DNA of 64,000 bases from assembly GCF_020023995.1 (NCBI RefSeq), contig NZ_NRRD01000001.1, positions 248,001-312,000 of the forward strand, read 5' to 3'. Below, one piece after another: positions 62,369 to 64,000 of this stretch. The notes below the pieces were generated by a model, which was given only the letters and a program-made list of their open reading frames with translations, was not told where the DNA came from and did not search any database. Within the stretch, counting starts at the first letter, position 1, and the number at the start of each line of letters is the position of its first letter. This DNA comes from Rhodobacter sp. TJ_12. Lineage in GTDB: Bacteria > Pseudomonadota > Alphaproteobacteria > Rhodobacterales > Rhodobacteraceae. The position numbers and the translations under genes are program-made.

Positions 62369-63100
62369 ATGGACGGACGCAAGGTGATGCTGTTGACGGG
62401 GGCAAGCCGGGGGATCGGCCATGCCACGGTGAAGCGGTTCGCCCGCGAAGGCTGGCGCATCATTACCTGTTCGCGCCATCCATTCCCCGAGCAATGCCCC
62501 TGGGGCGGCGGGCGCGAAGATCATATCCAAGTCGATCTGGGCGATCCGAATGCGACGATGGAAGCAATCGAAGAGATCAAATCGCGCCTTGATGGGCGTT
62601 TGCATGCGCTGGTCAACAATGCTGGCATTTCGCCCAAGGGGCCGGGGGGCGCGCGGCTCAACACGATTGACACCGATCTGCGCACCTGGGGACAGGTGTT
62701 TCATGTCAATTTCTTCTCGTCGATCGTTTTGGCGCGGGGCCTGCAAGAAGAGCTGTCCGCCGCCAAGGGGGCGGTGGTCAATGTGACCTCGATTGCGGGG
62801 TCGCGGGTGCACCCTTTCGCGGGGGCGGCCTATGCGACCTCCAAGGCCGCGCTGAAAGCGTTGACGCGCGAGATGGCGCATGATTTCGGGCCGATGGGGG
62901 TGCGGGTGAATGCGATTGCACCGGGCGAGATTGAAACCTCGATCCTGTCGCCCGGCACGGAAAAGATCGTCGAGGGCTTGCCGCTGCGCCGCTTGGGCCA
63001 GCCGCGTGAAGTGGCCGATGTGATTTGGTTTTTGTGCTCGGATGCGTCGAGCTATGTCACCGGCACAGAGATCGAGGTCAACGCGGGCCAGCACGTCTAA
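62369..63100 (+). CDS. SDR family oxidoreductase
   Basis: 243 residues with LLTGASRGIGHATVKRF near residue 8, the NNAGISPKG motif near 88, and the catalytic SIAGSRVHPFAGAAYATSKA serine-tyrosine-lysine set near 145-165, ending in GTEIEVNAGQHV. The FabG-like layout suggests reduction of a keto group with NAD(P)H, but the substrate is unknown. ATG 62369 follows GCAGGAGGGCGCC. It is divergent from argB. Confidence 0.88.
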   Translation: MDGRKVMLLTGASRGIGHATVKRFAREGWRIITCSRHPFPEQCPWGGGREDHIQVDLGDPNATMEAIEEIKSRLDGRLHALVNNAGISPKGPGGARLNTIDTDLRTWGQVFHVNFFSSIVLARGLQEELSAAKGAVVNVTSIAGSRVHPFAGAAYATSKAALKALTREMAHDFGPMGVRVNAIAPGEIETSILSPGTEKIVEGLPLRRLGQPREVADVIWFLCSDASSYVTGTEIEVNAGQHV

Positions 63101-63170
63101 GCGCCCGAGGGGGCGGTGCCCCCTCTTGGCCTTATCCGCAATGATTTGTTCGAAAAGCCAAATGCGTCTG

Positions 63171-63821
63171 TCAGGCGAGCGTGGCGATGATCGCGCGCAG
63201 CGTTTCGATGCCTTCGCCTTTCTCGGATGAGGTGACGACGATGTCGGGATAGGCCGCAGGGTGCTTTTGCAGCGCGCCTTTGACCTGTTCGATCACCTTG
63301 TCACGCTCGGTCTTGGAGATTTTATCGACCTTGGTCAGCACCACTTGGAACGTGACCGCCGCACGATCCAGCAGCCCCAGAATCTCGGCATCGACTGGTT
63401 TTACCCCATGGCGCGCATCAATCAGCACGAAGGCGCGGCGCAGCGTGGCCCGGCCCGAGAGATAGCTTTTCAAAAGCGCTTGCCACTTTTTCACCACGGC
63501 CACCGGCGCTTCGGCAAAGCCGTAGCCGGGCAGGTCGACCAAATAGGGGCCGTCTTGCGTGGTGAAGAAGTTGATCTCTTGCGTGCGGCCCGGCGTGTTC
63601 GACGCGCGCGCCAAATTCTTGCGGTTCGTTAGCGCGTTAATCAGCGAGGATTTCCCCACGTTTGAGCGCCCGGCAAAACAAACCTCGATCCTGTCGGCGG
63701 GCGGCAGGCCCGACATCGCCACGACGCCTTTCAGAAACTCCACCGGTGCCGCAAACAACAAACGCCCGCGTTCGCGGCTGGCGTCATCGGGCGCGGGGGC
63801 GAGGGTGAATTGCATCTGCAT
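63171..63821 (-). CDS. engB: Ribosome biogenesis GTP-binding protein YihA/EngB
   Basis: 216 residues. G1 is CFAGRSNVGKSSLINAL near residue 47, G3 YLVDLPGYGFAEAPVAVV, G4 VLTKVDKISK and G5 VVTSSEKGEGIETL. It assists 50S maturation and is essential in many bacteria. The start at 63821 follows GGAGGTTCTTTG and forms TGATG with the upstream stop; an ATG two codons later (63815) is possible. It is coupled to the MOSC-domain gene on its right. Confidence 0.94.
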   Translation of the reverse strand: MQMQFTLAPAPDDASRERGRLLFAAPVEFLKGVVAMSGLPPADRIEVCFAGRSNVGKSSLINALTNRKNLARASNTPGRTQEINFFTTQDGPYLVDLPGYGFAEAPVAVVKKWQALLKSYLSGRATLRRAFVLIDARHGVKPVDAEILGLLDRAAVTFQVVLTKVDKISKTERDKVIEQVKGALQKHPAAYPDIVVTSSEKGEGIETLRAIIATLA

Positions 63822-64000
63822 CAAAGAACCTCCACAGGATCGCCAAGGGCGATGTCGCCACCTTCGATCACCACGGCGTAAAGGCCGAACTGCCAATCGC
63901 CGTTGAGTTTTTCAAGCCATTGCAGCGTGTCGAAATCCTCCGCCCCATTGGCTGGATTGGCGCAAGTCGCGCGGCAGCGGGTGATGGGCATTTCGACCTC
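63821..64000 (-). CDS. MOSC-domain protein, C-terminal part (runs off the window)
   Basis: Reading leftwards from the window edge, 59 codons end at a TGA (63823-63821) overlapping the engB start. The residues include VEMPITRCRATCANPANG, EDFDTLQWLEKLNGDWQF and EGGDIALGDPVEVL, which match the C-terminal end of proteobacterial MOSC (molybdenum cofactor sulfurase C-terminal) proteins; the cysteines lie in the part visible. The N-terminal part is outside the window. Confidence 0.75.
   Translation of the reverse strand, partial: EVEMPITRCRATCANPANGAEDFDTLQWLEKLNGDWQFGLYAVVIEGGDIALGDPVEVL

Overview
This 64 kb window comes from a GC-rich alphaproteobacterium, most likely a member of the Rhodobacterales (Rhodobacter and relatives). 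The grounds are gene content and order: a bztABCD-type amino-acid transporter, an ATP12-type F1-ATPase chaperone, two tuf genes, tRNA-Trp directly before secE-nusG, rpsK followed directly by rpoA without rpsD, and a LuxR/LuxI pair beside rplQ. Species cannot be named from the sequence alone. No rRNA, CRISPR array, transposase, integrase or phage gene was seen.

Layout. 1-8.8 kb: the 5' end of a ribonuclease R gene, a 3-hydroxybutyryl-CoA dehydrogenase, a DUF6473-type protein, etfBA, an SDR, an SH3-type exported protein, parC and a DUF533/TerB-like protein. 9.0-23.2 kb: tuf1, an acetyltransferase, tRNA-Trp, secE-nusG-rplKA-rplJL-rpoBC. 23.4-26.9 kb: a membrane and glycolipid cassette (small membrane protein, GT2, LABN-domain protein, ArnT-like GT39, PAP2 phosphatase). 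27.2-31.4 kb: the str operon rpsL-rpsG-fusA-tuf2. 31.6-50.2 kb: the S10, spc and alpha ribosomal clusters (rpsJ to rplQ, with secY, adk and rpoA). 50.3-51.6 kb: luxR-luxI. 51.7-55.8 kb: rarA-crcB-rluC-like-HAD phosphatase-ATP12. 56.0-60.6 kb: bztABCD. 60.7-64 kb: a SixA-like phosphatase, argB, an SDR, engB and the 3' end of a MOSC-domain gene.

How it works together. About half of the window is the transcription and translation core: 30 ribosomal protein genes, three RNA polymerase subunits, NusG, EF-G, two EF-Tu copies and the Sec core SecE/SecY. The normally continuous S10-spc run is cut at three places (rplW|rplB, rplP|rpmC, rpmD|rplO). At each cut an intrinsic terminator closes the upstream ribosomal block. 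One or two non-ribosomal genes follow (sulfotransferase; methyltransferase and kinase-like protein; RraB-like protein and an AT-rich membrane protein). A promoter-like sequence then restarts the ribosomal genes. Several of the inserted genes, and the cassette between rpoC and rpsL, look like surface polysaccharide or lipid A functions.

The items most worth following are this terminator/insert/promoter pattern, the lipid A remodelling cassette, and the quorum-sensing pair, whose ligand-pocket and synthase residues are intact but whose LuxR DNA-binding domain is unusual. All promoter and terminator calls were made by eye and are predictions.
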